Part shown: positions 34,399-42,873 of the stretch, piece by piece | Layout of the letters: every line of letters begins with the position of its first letter | Position numbering within the stretch: the stretch's first letter is position 1 | From: Tabrizicola aquatica | Lineage (GTDB): Bacteria > Pseudomonadota > Alphaproteobacteria > Rhodobacterales > Rhodobacteraceae | Length of the DNA: 64,000 nucleotides | Assembly: GCF_002900975.1 (NCBI RefSeq) | Contig: NZ_PJON01000002.1 | Span: forward strand, 62,001-126,000 | Direction of reading: 5' to 3' | Notes under the pieces: generated by a model | What the model was told of the DNA's origin: nothing | Database searches by the model: none | What the model saw: the letters and a program-made list of their open reading frames with translations, nothing else | Made by a program: the position numbers and the translations under genes

Positions 34399-35271
34399 AT
34401 GGACGTGCGCTGGCTGCAGGATTTCCTGGCCCTGGGCGATCTGCGCAACTTTACCCGCGCGGCCGAGTTTCGCGCCCTGTCGCAAGCCGCCTTCTCGCGC
34501 CGGATTCAGGCGCTGGAGCATTGGGTGGGCACGCCGCTGGTCGTCAAGGGCTCACAGCCCGTCCGGCTGACCGAGGCGGGCGAGCAATTCCGCGACAGCG
34601 CCCGCGTCTCGGTCGAACGCCTGCTGGAGGCGCGGGCCGAGATCCGGGGCAGCCAGTTCGACGTGATGAGCCAGCTGCGCCTGGCCATGCCGACGGTACT
34701 GGCGCGCAGTGACCTGAAGCGGGTGCTTTCGGCTATCGGCCCCAAGGCGCGGGCGTCGTTCTCGGTCCTGACCGGCACGACGTCGGACGTGACGGGGCGC
34801 TATCTGGCGGGGGATGCCGATATCCTTCTGGTCCACGACTGCCCCACCGTCCCGGTGCATGAGGCATTGGCTGGCCATGACCGGCTGGTGCTGCGGACCG
34901 ACCGCTTCCTGCCCTTCGCCGCCCGGGCGCGGCAGTTCGACCTGCCGGGCAGCCCCAAGGCGCCGTTTCCGCTGGTCGCCTATGCCCAGCGCGCCTATTT
35001 CGCGCGGCTGTTCGAACATGTCGCCGAACGGAACCCGGCGCCTTTGGCGTACCGCGTGGTCGTGCAATGCGACATGTCCGACGTGCTGAAGGACGTGATC
35101 GCCGCCGGTCATGGCGTCGGCTGGTTGCCGGCCAGCGCCGTGGATGACGCCTCGGGGATCGAACCGCTTGGCGGCGACGACTGGGCCCTGCCGGTGGAAA
35201 TCCGCGCCTATCGCCCCCGCCGCGCCTCGGGCCCGGTGGTCGAGGCGCTGTGGCAGGCGCTGGCCGGCTGA
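34399..35271 (+). CDS. LysR-family transcriptional regulator
   Basis: 290 residues from the ATG at 34399 (MDVRWLQDFLALGDLRNFTRAAEF); an in-frame ATG 33 bases upstream adds only non-conserved residues. The helix-turn-helix ALSQAAFSRRIQALEHWVG is clear, with an FSRRIQ recognition helix. The effector domain follows from about 90. It lies 86 bases upstream of the aspartase gene in the same direction and could regulate it; divergently it faces ffs. Confidence 0.88.
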   Translation: MDVRWLQDFLALGDLRNFTRAAEFRALSQAAFSRRIQALEHWVGTPLVVKGSQPVRLTEAGEQFRDSARVSVERLLEARAEIRGSQFDVMSQLRLAMPTVLARSDLKRVLSAIGPKARASFSVLTGTTSDVTGRYLAGDADILLVHDCPTVPVHEALAGHDRLVLRTDRFLPFAARARQFDLPGSPKAPFPLVAYAQRAYFARLFEHVAERNPAPLAYRVVVQCDMSDVLKDVIAAGHGVGWLPASAVDDASGIEPLGGDDWALPVEIRAYRPRRASGPVVEALWQALAG

Positions 35272-35357
35272 ACGCGCCCCGCATGGGCCATGCAGGATCT
35301 GCATTGGACCCCGGCCCGCAAAAGGCGCACCCCTGCCGCATCAGCATGGAGCGCCCG

Positions 35358-36746
35358 ATGATCCAGGATTTCCGCCGCGAGGAAGACAGCCTCGGCACCC
35401 TTACCCTGCCCCGCACTTGCCTGTGGGGCGTCCATACCCAGCGCGCGATGGACAACTTCCCGATCTCGGGCATCCCCCTGCATCATTTCCCGGAATTCAT
35501 CCGCTCGCTGGCCTGGGTGAAGAAGGCCGCCGCCCGCGCCAATCGCGAGCTGGACGTGCTGTCGCCGGAAATGGCCCGCGTCATTGAAGAAGTCTGCGAC
35601 GAGATCATCGCAGGGCGCTGGCACGATGCCTTCCGGGTGGACATGATCCAGGGCGGGGCCGGAACCTCGACCAACATGAACGCGAACGAGGTGATCGCGA
35701 ATCTGGGCCTGCTGAAAATGGGCTACAACCCGGGCGACTATGCCCATCTGCACCCGAACGACCACGTCAACCGCTCGCAATCCACCAACGACGTCTACCC
35801 CACCGCCATGCGGCTGGCGATGGTGGCGCAATGCGACGGGCTGGCCGAGGCGCAGACCCGGCTGATCGCCACGCTGCAGGACCGCGCCGCCGCCTTTGCC
35901 CGCGTCCAGAAGATCGGTCGCACCCAGTTGCAGGACGCCCTGCCGATGACGCTGGGCCAGGAATTCGCCAGCTTCGCCACCACCATTGCCGAGGATGTGC
36001 AGATCATCGGCCGGCTAAAGGCCCTCTTGCTGGAGGTGAACCTGGGCGGCACCGCCATCGGCACGCGGGTCAACACCCCCGACGGCTATGCCGAGGCGGC
36101 GGTGGCCGAACTTGCCCGCGTTTCGGGCCTGCCGGTCAAGCTGGCGGGGGACCTGATCGAGGCCAGCAGCGATTGCGGGGCCTATGTCACCTTCTCAAGC
36201 GTGCTGAAGCGCATCGCGGTCAAGCTGTCCAAGATCTGCAACGACCTGCGGCTGCTGTCCTCGGGTCCCCGGTCGGGGTTCAACGAGATTCGCCTGCCTC
36301 CGGTTCAGGCCGGGTCCTCGATCATGCCGGGCAAGGTCAACCCGGTGATCCCCGAGATGGTGAACCAGGTCGCCTTCCAGGTCATCGGCAACGACCTGAC
36401 CGTGACCATGGCGGCCGAGGCGGGGCAGCTTCAGCTGAACGCGTTCGAGCCGATCATCGTGCTGAACGTCCTGCAATCCATGCGCATCCTGCGCCAGGCG
36501 ATGGAGGTGCTGGCCGACCGCTGCATCGCGGGCATCGAGGCGAACGTGGCCCAATGCGAGGGTGCCCTGGAAAACAGCCTGGTCCTGGCCACGATGCTGG
36601 TGCCGCACATCGGCTATGCCAAGGCGGCGACCGTGGCCAAGACCGCGCTTGCCGATGGGGCGGGGGTGGCCGATACCGCCGTGAAGCTGGGCTTTGCGAC
36701 GGCCGAGGAGGTGCAGCTTTATCTGCACGGTCCCGCAGCCGGCTAG
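35358..36746 (+). CDS. aspA: Aspartate ammonia-lyase
   Basis: 462 residues from the ATG at 35358, which has GGAG at the right distance (an ATG four codons earlier is the alternative). It converts aspartate to fumarate and ammonia reversibly. Signatures of the fumarase/aspartase superfamily are the C1 segment MIQGGAGTSTNMNANEV, the C2 segment QSTNDVYPTA and the C3 lid GSSIMPGKVNPV (about 318-329). MIQGGAGTS instead of the fumarase TGSGTQ identifies aspartase. Converges on a HAD gene, with the two stop codons sharing CTAG at 36743-36746. Confidence 0.93.
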   Translation: MIQDFRREEDSLGTLTLPRTCLWGVHTQRAMDNFPISGIPLHHFPEFIRSLAWVKKAAARANRELDVLSPEMARVIEEVCDEIIAGRWHDAFRVDMIQGGAGTSTNMNANEVIANLGLLKMGYNPGDYAHLHPNDHVNRSQSTNDVYPTAMRLAMVAQCDGLAEAQTRLIATLQDRAAAFARVQKIGRTQLQDALPMTLGQEFASFATTIAEDVQIIGRLKALLLEVNLGGTAIGTRVNTPDGYAEAAVAELARVSGLPVKLAGDLIEASSDCGAYVTFSSVLKRIAVKLSKICNDLRLLSSGPRSGFNEIRLPPVQAGSSIMPGKVNPVIPEMVNQVAFQVIGNDLTVTMAAEAGQLQLNAFEPIIVLNVLQSMRILRQAMEVLADRCIAGIEANVAQCEGALENSLVLATMLVPHIGYAKAATVAKTALADGAGVADTAVKLGFATAEEVQLYLHGPAAG

Positions 36747-37375
36747 GCCCGCAGCAGCCCTGCCATCCGCGCGCCGGTCAATAGGTCGGGTGCCAGGTGA
36801 TGCGCCCAGCGCCCCTCGCTTGGCACCACGTCCGGCACCTGCACCACCACGCAACCCGCGCGGTGGGCGGCTTCGGCCCCCGTTTCGCTGTCCTCGAACA
36901 CCAGGCAGCGGGCGGGGTCAAAGCCGAACAACTCGGCCGCCAGCAGGTAAGGGTCGGGCGCGGGCTTCGGGGCGCGCACGTCATCCAGGGTGACGACATG
37001 GCTGAAGGCTTCGGCGATCCCGGCAATCGCCAGCTTGCGATGCGCCCCGACCCGCCCGGTCGAGGTGACCAGCGCCAGAGGCCGCCCTGCCTGTGCCAAC
37101 AACTCCTCGGCCCCCGGCTTCAGCGCCAGGCCCGCGTCCACCCCGGCGGCAAATCCGGCGCGCCAGTGGCGGTTCACCGCTTCAAGGTCCGCATGGGGCA
37201 GCGCCGCGCGGATCAGCCGGGCCGAGGTCGGCTCATCCTTGCCAACCAAGGCGTGCATGAAAGCGTCGTCGACTGCATGGCCATGCGCCGCAAAAGCCGC
37301 CTTGCCGGTGAGCATGGCGATGCTTTCGGTGTCGATCAGCGTGCCGTCCAGATCGAAGAATACGGCGTCGTACAT
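36743..37375 (-). CDS. HAD-family phosphatase (beta-phosphoglucomutase-like)
   Basis: 210 residues. Motif I FFDLDGTLIDTES (about 6-18) has both catalytic aspartates; motif II is ALVTSTGRV; motif III lysine is in RAPKPAPDPYL; motif IV is CLVFEDSETGAEAA. The helical cap between motifs I and II and the DLDGTLIDTE start place it in the subfamily IA group with beta-phosphoglucomutase and phosphoglycolate phosphatase. Substrate unknown. Confidence 0.9.
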   Translation of the reverse strand: MYDAVFFDLDGTLIDTESIAMLTGKAAFAAHGHAVDDAFMHALVGKDEPTSARLIRAALPHADLEAVNRHWRAGFAAGVDAGLALKPGAEELLAQAGRPLALVTSTGRVGAHRKLAIAGIAEAFSHVVTLDDVRAPKPAPDPYLLAAELFGFDPARCLVFEDSETGAEAAHRAGCVVVQVPDVVPSEGRWAHHLAPDLLTGARMAGLLRA

Positions 37376-37411
37376 CCCGGCCCCCTGTCGCGATGGCCGG
37401 CCTATAGCCGA

Positions 37412-39352
37412 TCAGAGGTGCAGCCGGTAGTGGGTGAAGCCCTGCCCGTCCTGGCCCAATGACACCGGGCGATAGCTGGCCAGATCGCCCATGTGACGCT
37501 CTGATCCCACTCCGGCCGCAATGACGACCGAGGTGCCAGGCATCGGCAGGAAGCGCCAGCTTCGCGTCGGGGCCGCACCGACCGTGCCCAGACTGCGGAC
37601 GTGGTCCGCCAGCACCGCCTGCACACGCTGTCCGGTGGCGATGACCACCCGGCGTTGCCCCGTTTCGACCCGCGCGCTGTTGGCGCGGTGGCTGTTGGTC
37701 ACCAGAACCAGGCGCTCGGCCGGGTCCAGCGACCGGCCGTCACGGCTTAGCCCGACGATGCGCCGGGCCTCGGGGCGCACGACGCGTCCCTGCGGATCGC
37801 AGCGCGCAGGCTGGCTTAGGTCGATCGCATAGGACAAGCCCGGGATCGCTTCGAAGCTGAACGTCGGTCGGTCAGGGTCATGCAAGGGGGCATCCACAGA
37901 CCCGGGCAGCACATGCCGGAAGATCGAGACCGACTGTTCCAGCCAGTCCGCCACCTCGGCCCCGGTCAGGACCAGCGCCGTCAGGGAATTGGGGTAAAGA
38001 TACAGCTCAGACACATTGCGCATGCGGAATGGCCCGGCCGGAATCTCGGTAAAATTGTCAGCGCCGCCACGCCCACCCGACCGATAGGGCGAGACCGCAG
38101 CCACCACCGGCAGCCCTTCAAAGGCAGATCCGGCAAGGACCGCGCGGACATGCGCCACCTTCGCCTCGGCCACCAGGTCCAGCGCGGCGCTGGGGGCGAC
38201 GGTGGCGAAATGGGTGTGCAGCGGCACGCGGGTCTGACCCAGAAGCTGCCGCGACCAGGCCAGCGCGGCGCGATGGTCCGGCCCAATGGCCTGGCGCAGA
38301 GGGGCAGGCGCGCTGCCCGTGCCGGCGCCGACAGGTGTCAGCCGGGCGCGCCCGTCCTGCACCGCCCAGCGCCGCGGCCCCGCGGATTGCCGCGTCAGGA
38401 CAAGGTCGATCACCCCAAGATGGCTGCCGGAATGTCCCGGCATCACCGCCGGCTTGCCCATCAGCAGACCGCGTTCGGGGTCCACTCCTGGCCGGGCGGG
38501 GACGGCCGTGCCCGGAAAGGCCAGATGGCAATGCCCGGCGATCACCGCGTCGACCTCGGGCAGGGCAGCGAGGGCGGTCGCAGCGTTCTCCATCCCGTCC
38601 TCGGGCTCGACCGGGCCAATGCCGGTATGGGCCAAAGCCACGATCACATCGGCCCCCCGCGCCCGCAGCCGGGGCAGCCAGGCCCGGGCCGAGTCCAGGA
38701 TGTCCCGCATGCGGATCCGGCCTGCAAGCTGGTCACTGTCCCAGACCTCGATCTGCGGAGGCGCAAAGCCGATCACCCCGATCCGCAGCTTGTGCGGCCG
38801 GCCCTCGCGGTCCACGACCGTCCGTTTCAGGATGGCGAAGGGCGGCACGAAGGTCCGGTCGCGCAGCGGGCTGCGACCCAGGCTGGTTGCGATATTGGCC
38901 GAAACAACCGGAAACCGCGCTTGCGCCAGTGCCGCCGACAGGAACGGCAGGCCGTAGTTGAATTCGTGGTTCCCCAGGGTCACCGCATCATAGCCAAGCG
39001 TATTGAACGCCGTGATCACGGGATGCGCGCGGCGACGGCGCTGCGCGCTTGCAACGTAATCGGCCAGTGAATTGCCTTGCAGGAAATCGCCATTGTCGAA
39101 CAGCAGCGTATTGGGAACCTGCGCGCGCTCGACGGCGATCTGTCGGGCTATCTCGCTCAGGCCCCGGCCGGGCACGGCGCGATTGGCGCAATAGTCATAG
39201 GGCAGAAGAGTGGCGTGGAGATCGCTGGTGGCGATCAGGCGCAGGTCAAGTTGGACGGCAGGATTTCGGTCAGTGCAGGCGCTGGCTTCCAGATCATGGC
39301 ACACGCCCTGGCGGCGTAGCAGATCATCTGAGAGGACTGACGCGTTCGGCAC
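37412..39352 (-). CDS. cpdB: 2',3'-cyclic-nucleotide 2'-phosphodiesterase / 3'-nucleotidase (5'-nucleotidase family)
   Basis: 646 residues. The N-terminal metallophosphatase domain has the di-metal motifs ATSDLHATLLPYDY (Asp44, His46), LLFDNGDFLQG (Asp86), TLGNHEFNYG and IAGHCHLAFPG. The C-terminal 5'-nucleotidase substrate domain includes PNSLTALVLTGAEV and a tyrosine in GLSYAID. Family members scavenge phosphate and nucleosides from RNA breakdown products, normally in the periplasm. Here I see no signal peptide or anchor at the predicted N-terminus (the first 34 residues are polar). Either it is cytosolic or another route exports it. Confidence 0.88.
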   Translation of the reverse strand: MPNASVLSDDLLRRQGVCHDLEASACTDRNPAVQLDLRLIATSDLHATLLPYDYCANRAVPGRGLSEIARQIAVERAQVPNTLLFDNGDFLQGNSLADYVASAQRRRRAHPVITAFNTLGYDAVTLGNHEFNYGLPFLSAALAQARFPVVSANIATSLGRSPLRDRTFVPPFAILKRTVVDREGRPHKLRIGVIGFAPPQIEVWDSDQLAGRIRMRDILDSARAWLPRLRARGADVIVALAHTGIGPVEPEDGMENAATALAALPEVDAVIAGHCHLAFPGTAVPARPGVDPERGLLMGKPAVMPGHSGSHLGVIDLVLTRQSAGPRRWAVQDGRARLTPVGAGTGSAPAPLRQAIGPDHRAALAWSRQLLGQTRVPLHTHFATVAPSAALDLVAEAKVAHVRAVLAGSAFEGLPVVAAVSPYRSGGRGGADNFTEIPAGPFRMRNVSELYLYPNSLTALVLTGAEVADWLEQSVSIFRHVLPGSVDAPLHDPDRPTFSFEAIPGLSYAIDLSQPARCDPQGRVVRPEARRIVGLSRDGRSLDPAERLVLVTNSHRANSARVETGQRRVVIATGQRVQAVLADHVRSLGTVGAAPTRSWRFLPMPGTSVVIAAGVGSERHMGDLASYRPVSLGQDGQGFTHYRLHL

Positions 39353-39446
39353 TTGTTACGGGCCTTCCGGGGACAAACTGCGACAAACGGCAGCACACGG
39401 TGACGAAAAGGAAACTCGTTCTACTGCAATCTTTACGCGATCAAGG

Positions 39447-39455
39447 TTATCCACA
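39447..39455 (+). promoter_or_regulatory. Perfect DnaA box in the cpdB-nudC intergenic region
   Basis: TTATCCACA, identical to the strongest DnaA-binding 9-mer. It sits in an AT-rich 240-base gap between divergent cpdB and nudC. On the minus strand a consensus -35 TTGACA is at 39466-39461, so the box would lie in the spacer of a cpdB promoter (its -10 is poor). Only one box is evident, so this is a possible regulatory or titration site rather than an origin. Confidence 0.5.
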
Positions 39456-39592
39456 AGTTGTGTCAAGGTTAAGCCGAATTGAAGGAATTCAGGCCATGGT
39501 TGCTTTCTGGCCGCACATTCCGCAACTAGGACCGGGAATTGGCCAAGGGCCAACTACACATCCTGCACAATGGCGACCAGGGGGCCGGGAAT

Positions 39593-40543
39593 ATGCGAAT
39601 TGCCGAAACGGTGACCTTCGGCGGGTCGGGGCTGGACCGCGCGGCGGTGCTGCGCCGGGACCCCGACCTGCTGTCCCGCGCCCTGGAAAGCGGCACGGTG
39701 TTGCCGGTCTGGCGTGGCAAACCGCTGATGCGGGGCGATGCGCCCGGCTGGCTTGCCGCCGATCACCCGGTGCTGGCGCGGGCCGAGCCGCCGCTGTTCC
39801 TTGGCCTTGACGATGGCACGCCGCGCTTTGCTGCCGACCTGTCCGACTGGTCGCCCGAGGCCGGGGCCGAGGCGGTAACGGCCGGGTTCTTCGATCCCTC
39901 GGTCCAGCATCATCCCGCGCTTGGCCCGGATTGGGGCTTTGTCGAACTGCGCGGCGTGATGACCACGCTGACCCCGCGCGCGGCCGAACTGGTCGCCACC
40001 GCCAAGGCGCTGTTGCACTGGCACCGCAGCCACCGCTTCTGCGCCACCTGCGGCGCGGCCTCGCTTCCCGCCATGGCCGGCTGGCAACGCACCTGCCCGG
40101 CTTGCGGCGCGCATCACTTCCCCCGCACCGATCCCGTGGTCATCATGCTGGTCACGCGCGGCAACTCGGTCCTGCTTGGCCGCAACGCCACCTGGCCCGA
40201 GGGGATGTTCTCGCTTCTGGCCGGTTTCGTCGAACCCGGCGAGACGCTGGAGGCCGCCGTCCGCCGCGAGGTGCAGGAGGAAACCGGCATCCTGTGCGGT
40301 CCGGTCAGCTATCTGGCCAGCCAGCCCTGGCCCTTTCCCGCCTCGCTGATGATCGGCGCCCGGACCGAGGCGCTTTCGGATGCCATCACTATCGATCCCG
40401 AGGAACTGGAACAGGCCCGCTGGGTCACCCGGGAAGAGCTGGTCCGCGCCTTCGCCGGCCTTCATCCGCAGATCAAGGCCGCGCGAAACGGTGCAATTGC
40501 GCATTTTATCTTGCGGAACTGGCTTGCCGACCGGCTGGATTGA
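39593..40543 (+). CDS. nudC: NAD(+) diphosphatase NudC
   Basis: 316 residues from the ATG at 39593, giving the usual start MRIAETVTFGGSGLDRA. It hydrolyses NADH to NMNH and AMP and can remove NAD caps from RNA. A zinc ribbon (Cys150, Cys153, Cys168, Cys171) precedes the Nudix domain. The Nudix box is GFVEPGETLEAAVRREV followed by QEETGI, with all catalytic glutamates. The downstream SQPWPFPASLM is the NudC-specific motif. The gene diverges from cpdB. Confidence 0.95.
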   Translation: MRIAETVTFGGSGLDRAAVLRRDPDLLSRALESGTVLPVWRGKPLMRGDAPGWLAADHPVLARAEPPLFLGLDDGTPRFAADLSDWSPEAGAEAVTAGFFDPSVQHHPALGPDWGFVELRGVMTTLTPRAAELVATAKALLHWHRSHRFCATCGAASLPAMAGWQRTCPACGAHHFPRTDPVVIMLVTRGNSVLLGRNATWPEGMFSLLAGFVEPGETLEAAVRREVQEETGILCGPVSYLASQPWPFPASLMIGARTEALSDAITIDPEELEQARWVTREELVRAFAGLHPQIKAARNGAIAHFILRNWLADRLD

Positions 40544-40579
40544 CCTGATCCTGCTGCCGCTCCGAACGAAGGATTCGAC

Positions 40580-41056
40580 ATGAAGCTGACCTCGAAGACC
40601 GACCTCGAAGTCCCGGTCTCCTTCGTCTATGCCACCCTCGCCGACCACCCCGCGTGGGAGCGTGAGGCCGTCCGCCGCGGCGCGCAGGTCGAACGCCCAG
40701 CCGGCTCGCCTGGCAGCGGTGTCGGCGCGTCCTGGCGGGTGCGCGGCCGCTTTCGCGGCAAGGAACGCAAGGTTCTGCTGCGCCTGACCCAGGTCGCGAT
40801 CAACGAGATGATGGCCTACAGCCTGGACAGCCCCTCGGTCGAAGGCAACGCCCAGTTCGAAGTGCTGGCCCTGTCGCCCCGCCGCACGCGGCTGCGCGTG
40901 ATGCTGGACGTGCGCCCCAAGACGCTGGCCGCACGGCTGTTCCTGAACACCCTGCGCCTGACCCGCCGCCGGGTCGAGGCGCGGTTCGACAAACGCACCG
41001 CGCAACTGGCGCAACGCATCGCCGAAGCCTACCAGCGCAGCCTGGCCAAGGCGTAG
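40580..41056 (+). CDS. SRPBCC-fold protein (START/polyketide-cyclase-like)
   Basis: 158 residues. It begins MKLTSKTDLEVPVSFVYATLADHPAWER, the usual first strand-helix of a Bet v1/SRPBCC fold, and ends in a long helix. Members bind hydrophobic ligands; no catalytic residue or ligand can be assigned. It follows nudC by 36 bases on the same strand and is likely co-transcribed with it. Confidence 0.8.
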   Translation: MKLTSKTDLEVPVSFVYATLADHPAWEREAVRRGAQVERPAGSPGSGVGASWRVRGRFRGKERKVLLRLTQVAINEMMAYSLDSPSVEGNAQFEVLALSPRRTRLRVMLDVRPKTLAARLFLNTLRLTRRRVEARFDKRTAQLAQRIAEAYQRSLAKA

Positions 41057-41065
41057 GGCCCCGGC

Positions 41066-41899
41066 TCAGCCGCGTTCGCGGTCGGCCGGATAGACGCCCA
41101 GAATACGCATTTCCGTGGTGAAATAGCCCAACTCCTCCAACGCCAGGGCGACGTTGGGGTCGTCGGGGTGACCTTCGATGTCGGCATAGAATTCGGTCGC
41201 GGTGAAGGTGCCGCCGACCATGTAGCTTTCCAGCTTGGTCATGTTCACCCCGTTGGTCGCGAACCCGCCCAGCGCCTTGTACAGCGCCGCCGGGATGTTG
41301 CGGACCCGAAAGGTGAAGGTCGTGATCATCTTTCCCGCCCCGCGCCGGGTCAGGTCCGGCGCGCGCGACATGACCAGAAACCGCGTGGTGTTGTTGGCCT
41401 GATCCTCGATATGACGGGCCAGCACGTCCAGCCCGTAGATCTCGGCCGCAAGTTCGCTGGCCAGCGCGGCGCGGGACTTGTCCCCGGCCTCGGCCACCTC
41501 GCGCGCAGCGCGGGCATTGTCGCTGCTGACGCGGCCCTTGATGCCATGTGCTTTCAGAAAGCCGGCACATTGCGGCAGGATCACCACATGGCCATGCGCC
41601 TCGCGCACATCCTCGACCCTGGCACCCGGCACGCCCAGAAGGTTGACGTGGACCCGGACGAATGCCTCGTCCACGATATGCAGGCCCGACTTCGGCAGCA
41701 GCGAATGGACGTCCGCCACCCGGCCGTAGGTCGAGTTTTCGACCGCCAGCATACCCAGATCGACCTCGCCCCGGGCGACCTTGTCCACCACTTCCTCGAA
41801 GGTCGTGCTGGGCACAGCCTCCATCTGGGGACGCGATTGCTGGCAGGCCTGGTGCGAGTAGGCGCCAAGTTCGCCTTGGAATGCGATGCGTCCGGCCAT
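41066..41899 (-). CDS. pheA: Prephenate dehydratase
   Basis: 277 residues; converts prephenate to phenylpyruvate in phenylalanine synthesis. The catalytic domain (about 4-185) starts IAFQGELGAYSHQA, includes LAVENSTYGRV, and ends with the catalytic threonine motif NNTTRFLV. A C-terminal ACT domain (about 200-277) carries the phenylalanine-sensing segments AALYKALGGFATNGVNMTKLES and YMVGGTFTATEFYADIEG, split here at their helix boundary, so feedback inhibition is expected. No chorismate mutase domain is fused. Confidence 0.95.
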   Translation of the reverse strand: MAGRIAFQGELGAYSHQACQQSRPQMEAVPSTTFEEVVDKVARGEVDLGMLAVENSTYGRVADVHSLLPKSGLHIVDEAFVRVHVNLLGVPGARVEDVREAHGHVVILPQCAGFLKAHGIKGRVSSDNARAAREVAEAGDKSRAALASELAAEIYGLDVLARHIEDQANNTTRFLVMSRAPDLTRRGAGKMITTFTFRVRNIPAALYKALGGFATNGVNMTKLESYMVGGTFTATEFYADIEGHPDDPNVALALEELGYFTTEMRILGVYPADRERG

Positions 41900-42024
41900 C
41901 CTTTGCCGTCCTCCTTGCGCAAGAAAACCGCCCGGCGGGGCGTTTCGTCGCGCGTCTACACCTTGAATTCGACAGGTGGAAGCGGATACATACCGCGCAA
42001 ACCAAGACCCCGGATAGGTGAACC

Positions 42025-42555
42025 ATGTTCGACACGATGACGATGACCAAGGCTGTGGGCGCAGTTTGCGGCTCGCTCCTTGTCTTCATGCTGGCGGGCT
42101 GGGCCGCCGACGGGCTGTACACCGTGGGCGGCGGCGGCCACGGCGAAGGGGCCGAGGGTGAGATCACCCAGGCCTATTCGATCGACACCGGCGCCGAAGA
42201 GGCCCCGGCCGAGGAAGCGGCGCCCGTCGATGTGGCGGCGCTGATGGCTTCGGCCGACGTGGCTGCCGGTGAAAACGTGTTCAAGAAGTGCCAGTCCTGC
42301 CACAAGATGGACGGCTCGGATGGCGTCGGCCCGCACCTGAACGGTGTCGTCGGCCGCAACCACGCAGCCGTCTCGGGCTTTGCGTATTCCGAAGCGATGG
42401 CTGCCCTGTCCGCTGAACCCTGGACGCCCGAGGCACTGTTCGCTTTCCTGGAAAACCCGAAGAAGGCGATGCCCGGCACCAAGATGGCCTTTGCCGGCCT
42501 GCCCAAGCCGGAAGAGCGGGCGAACGTCATCGCCTATCTGGCCGCCAACCCCTGA
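42025..42555 (+). CDS. cycM: Membrane-anchored c-type cytochrome (cytochrome c552/cy type)
   Basis: 176 residues. An uncleaved N-terminal helix (about 9-28, [20 protein letters not shown]) anchors it to the membrane; an acidic Ala/Glu/Pro linker (about 40-72) is followed by a class I cytochrome domain. The haem motif is CQSCH (89-93) and the axial Met154 is in PGTKMAF. This layout matches cytochrome c552 of Paracoccus and cytochrome cy of Rhodobacter, which carry electrons from the bc1 complex to terminal oxidases or the photosynthetic reaction centre. The symbol is by analogy. A strong terminator follows 24 bases after the stop. Confidence 0.9.
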   Translation: MFDTMTMTKAVGAVCGSLLVFMLAGWAADGLYTVGGGGHGEGAEGEITQAYSIDTGAEEAPAEEAAPVDVAALMASADVAAGENVFKKCQSCHKMDGSDGVGPHLNGVVGRNHAAVSGFAYSEAMAALSAEPWTPEALFAFLENPKKAMPGTKMAFAGLPKPEERANVIAYLAANP

Positions 42556-42578
42556 CCGGCTGGTTCAGGACGGATCTG

Positions 42579-42606
42579 ACGGGGGCCCGCTGCGGCCCCC
42601 GTTTTC
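42579..42606 (+). terminator. Rho-independent terminator of the cytochrome c gene
   Basis: A 9-base stem (ACGGGGGCC / GGCCCCCGT) with loop CGCTGC, ending in TTTT at 42602-42605. It acts on plus-strand transcription; on the other strand no T-run follows the stem. Confidence 0.9.
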
Positions 42607-42609
42607 ATT

Positions 42610-42798
42610 TCAGAAATCGACCGCCAGGCCCTTCTTCTCCCAGTCGCCATAGCGCACGGGTTCCGGGCCGTCCCGACCGCCAAGCTCGGTCGGCATCGGG
42701 GCTTTGGCCTCGGCGGCCTTGCGACGCGCTTCGGCTTCAGCCAGCGCGCGCTGCGCGGCGGGGGGCAAATCGGTTGCGGGCTTGTCTTGGGATGTCAT
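42610..42798 (-). CDS. DUF1674 protein, SDHAF4-like succinate dehydrogenase assembly factor
   Basis: 62 residues from the ATG at 42798, with GGAG seven bases upstream. The C-terminal GGRDGPEPVRYGDWEKKGLAVDF is split by the invariant RYGDWE core, diagnostic of the family that includes eukaryotic SDHAF4, which binds flavinylated SdhA and protects it before complex II assembly. The N-terminus is Ala/Glu-rich and probably disordered. It diverges from rsmB, an arrangement frequent in Rhodobacterales. Confidence 0.88.
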   Translation of the reverse strand: MTSQDKPATDLPPAAQRALAEAEARRKAAEAKAPMPTELGGRDGPEPVRYGDWEKKGLAVDF

Positions 42799-42873
42799 CG
42801 CGGGTCTCCGCTTCCTTGTGCGCCGGTTTCGGCTGATATACGCCCGATGCAAGCGACAACAAGGGGTAGGCCG

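Noticed and set aside
39380-39400. Pho-box-like pair upstream of cpdB (TTGTCGC and TTGTCCC on the minus strand)
   Set aside because: The half-sites repeat with a period of 10, not 11, and match the consensus poorly.
39353-39592. Replication origin suggested by the perfect DnaA box and AT-rich gap
   Set aside because: Only one box is present, there is no dnaA, hemE or parAB gene nearby, and no array of further boxes or 13-mers.
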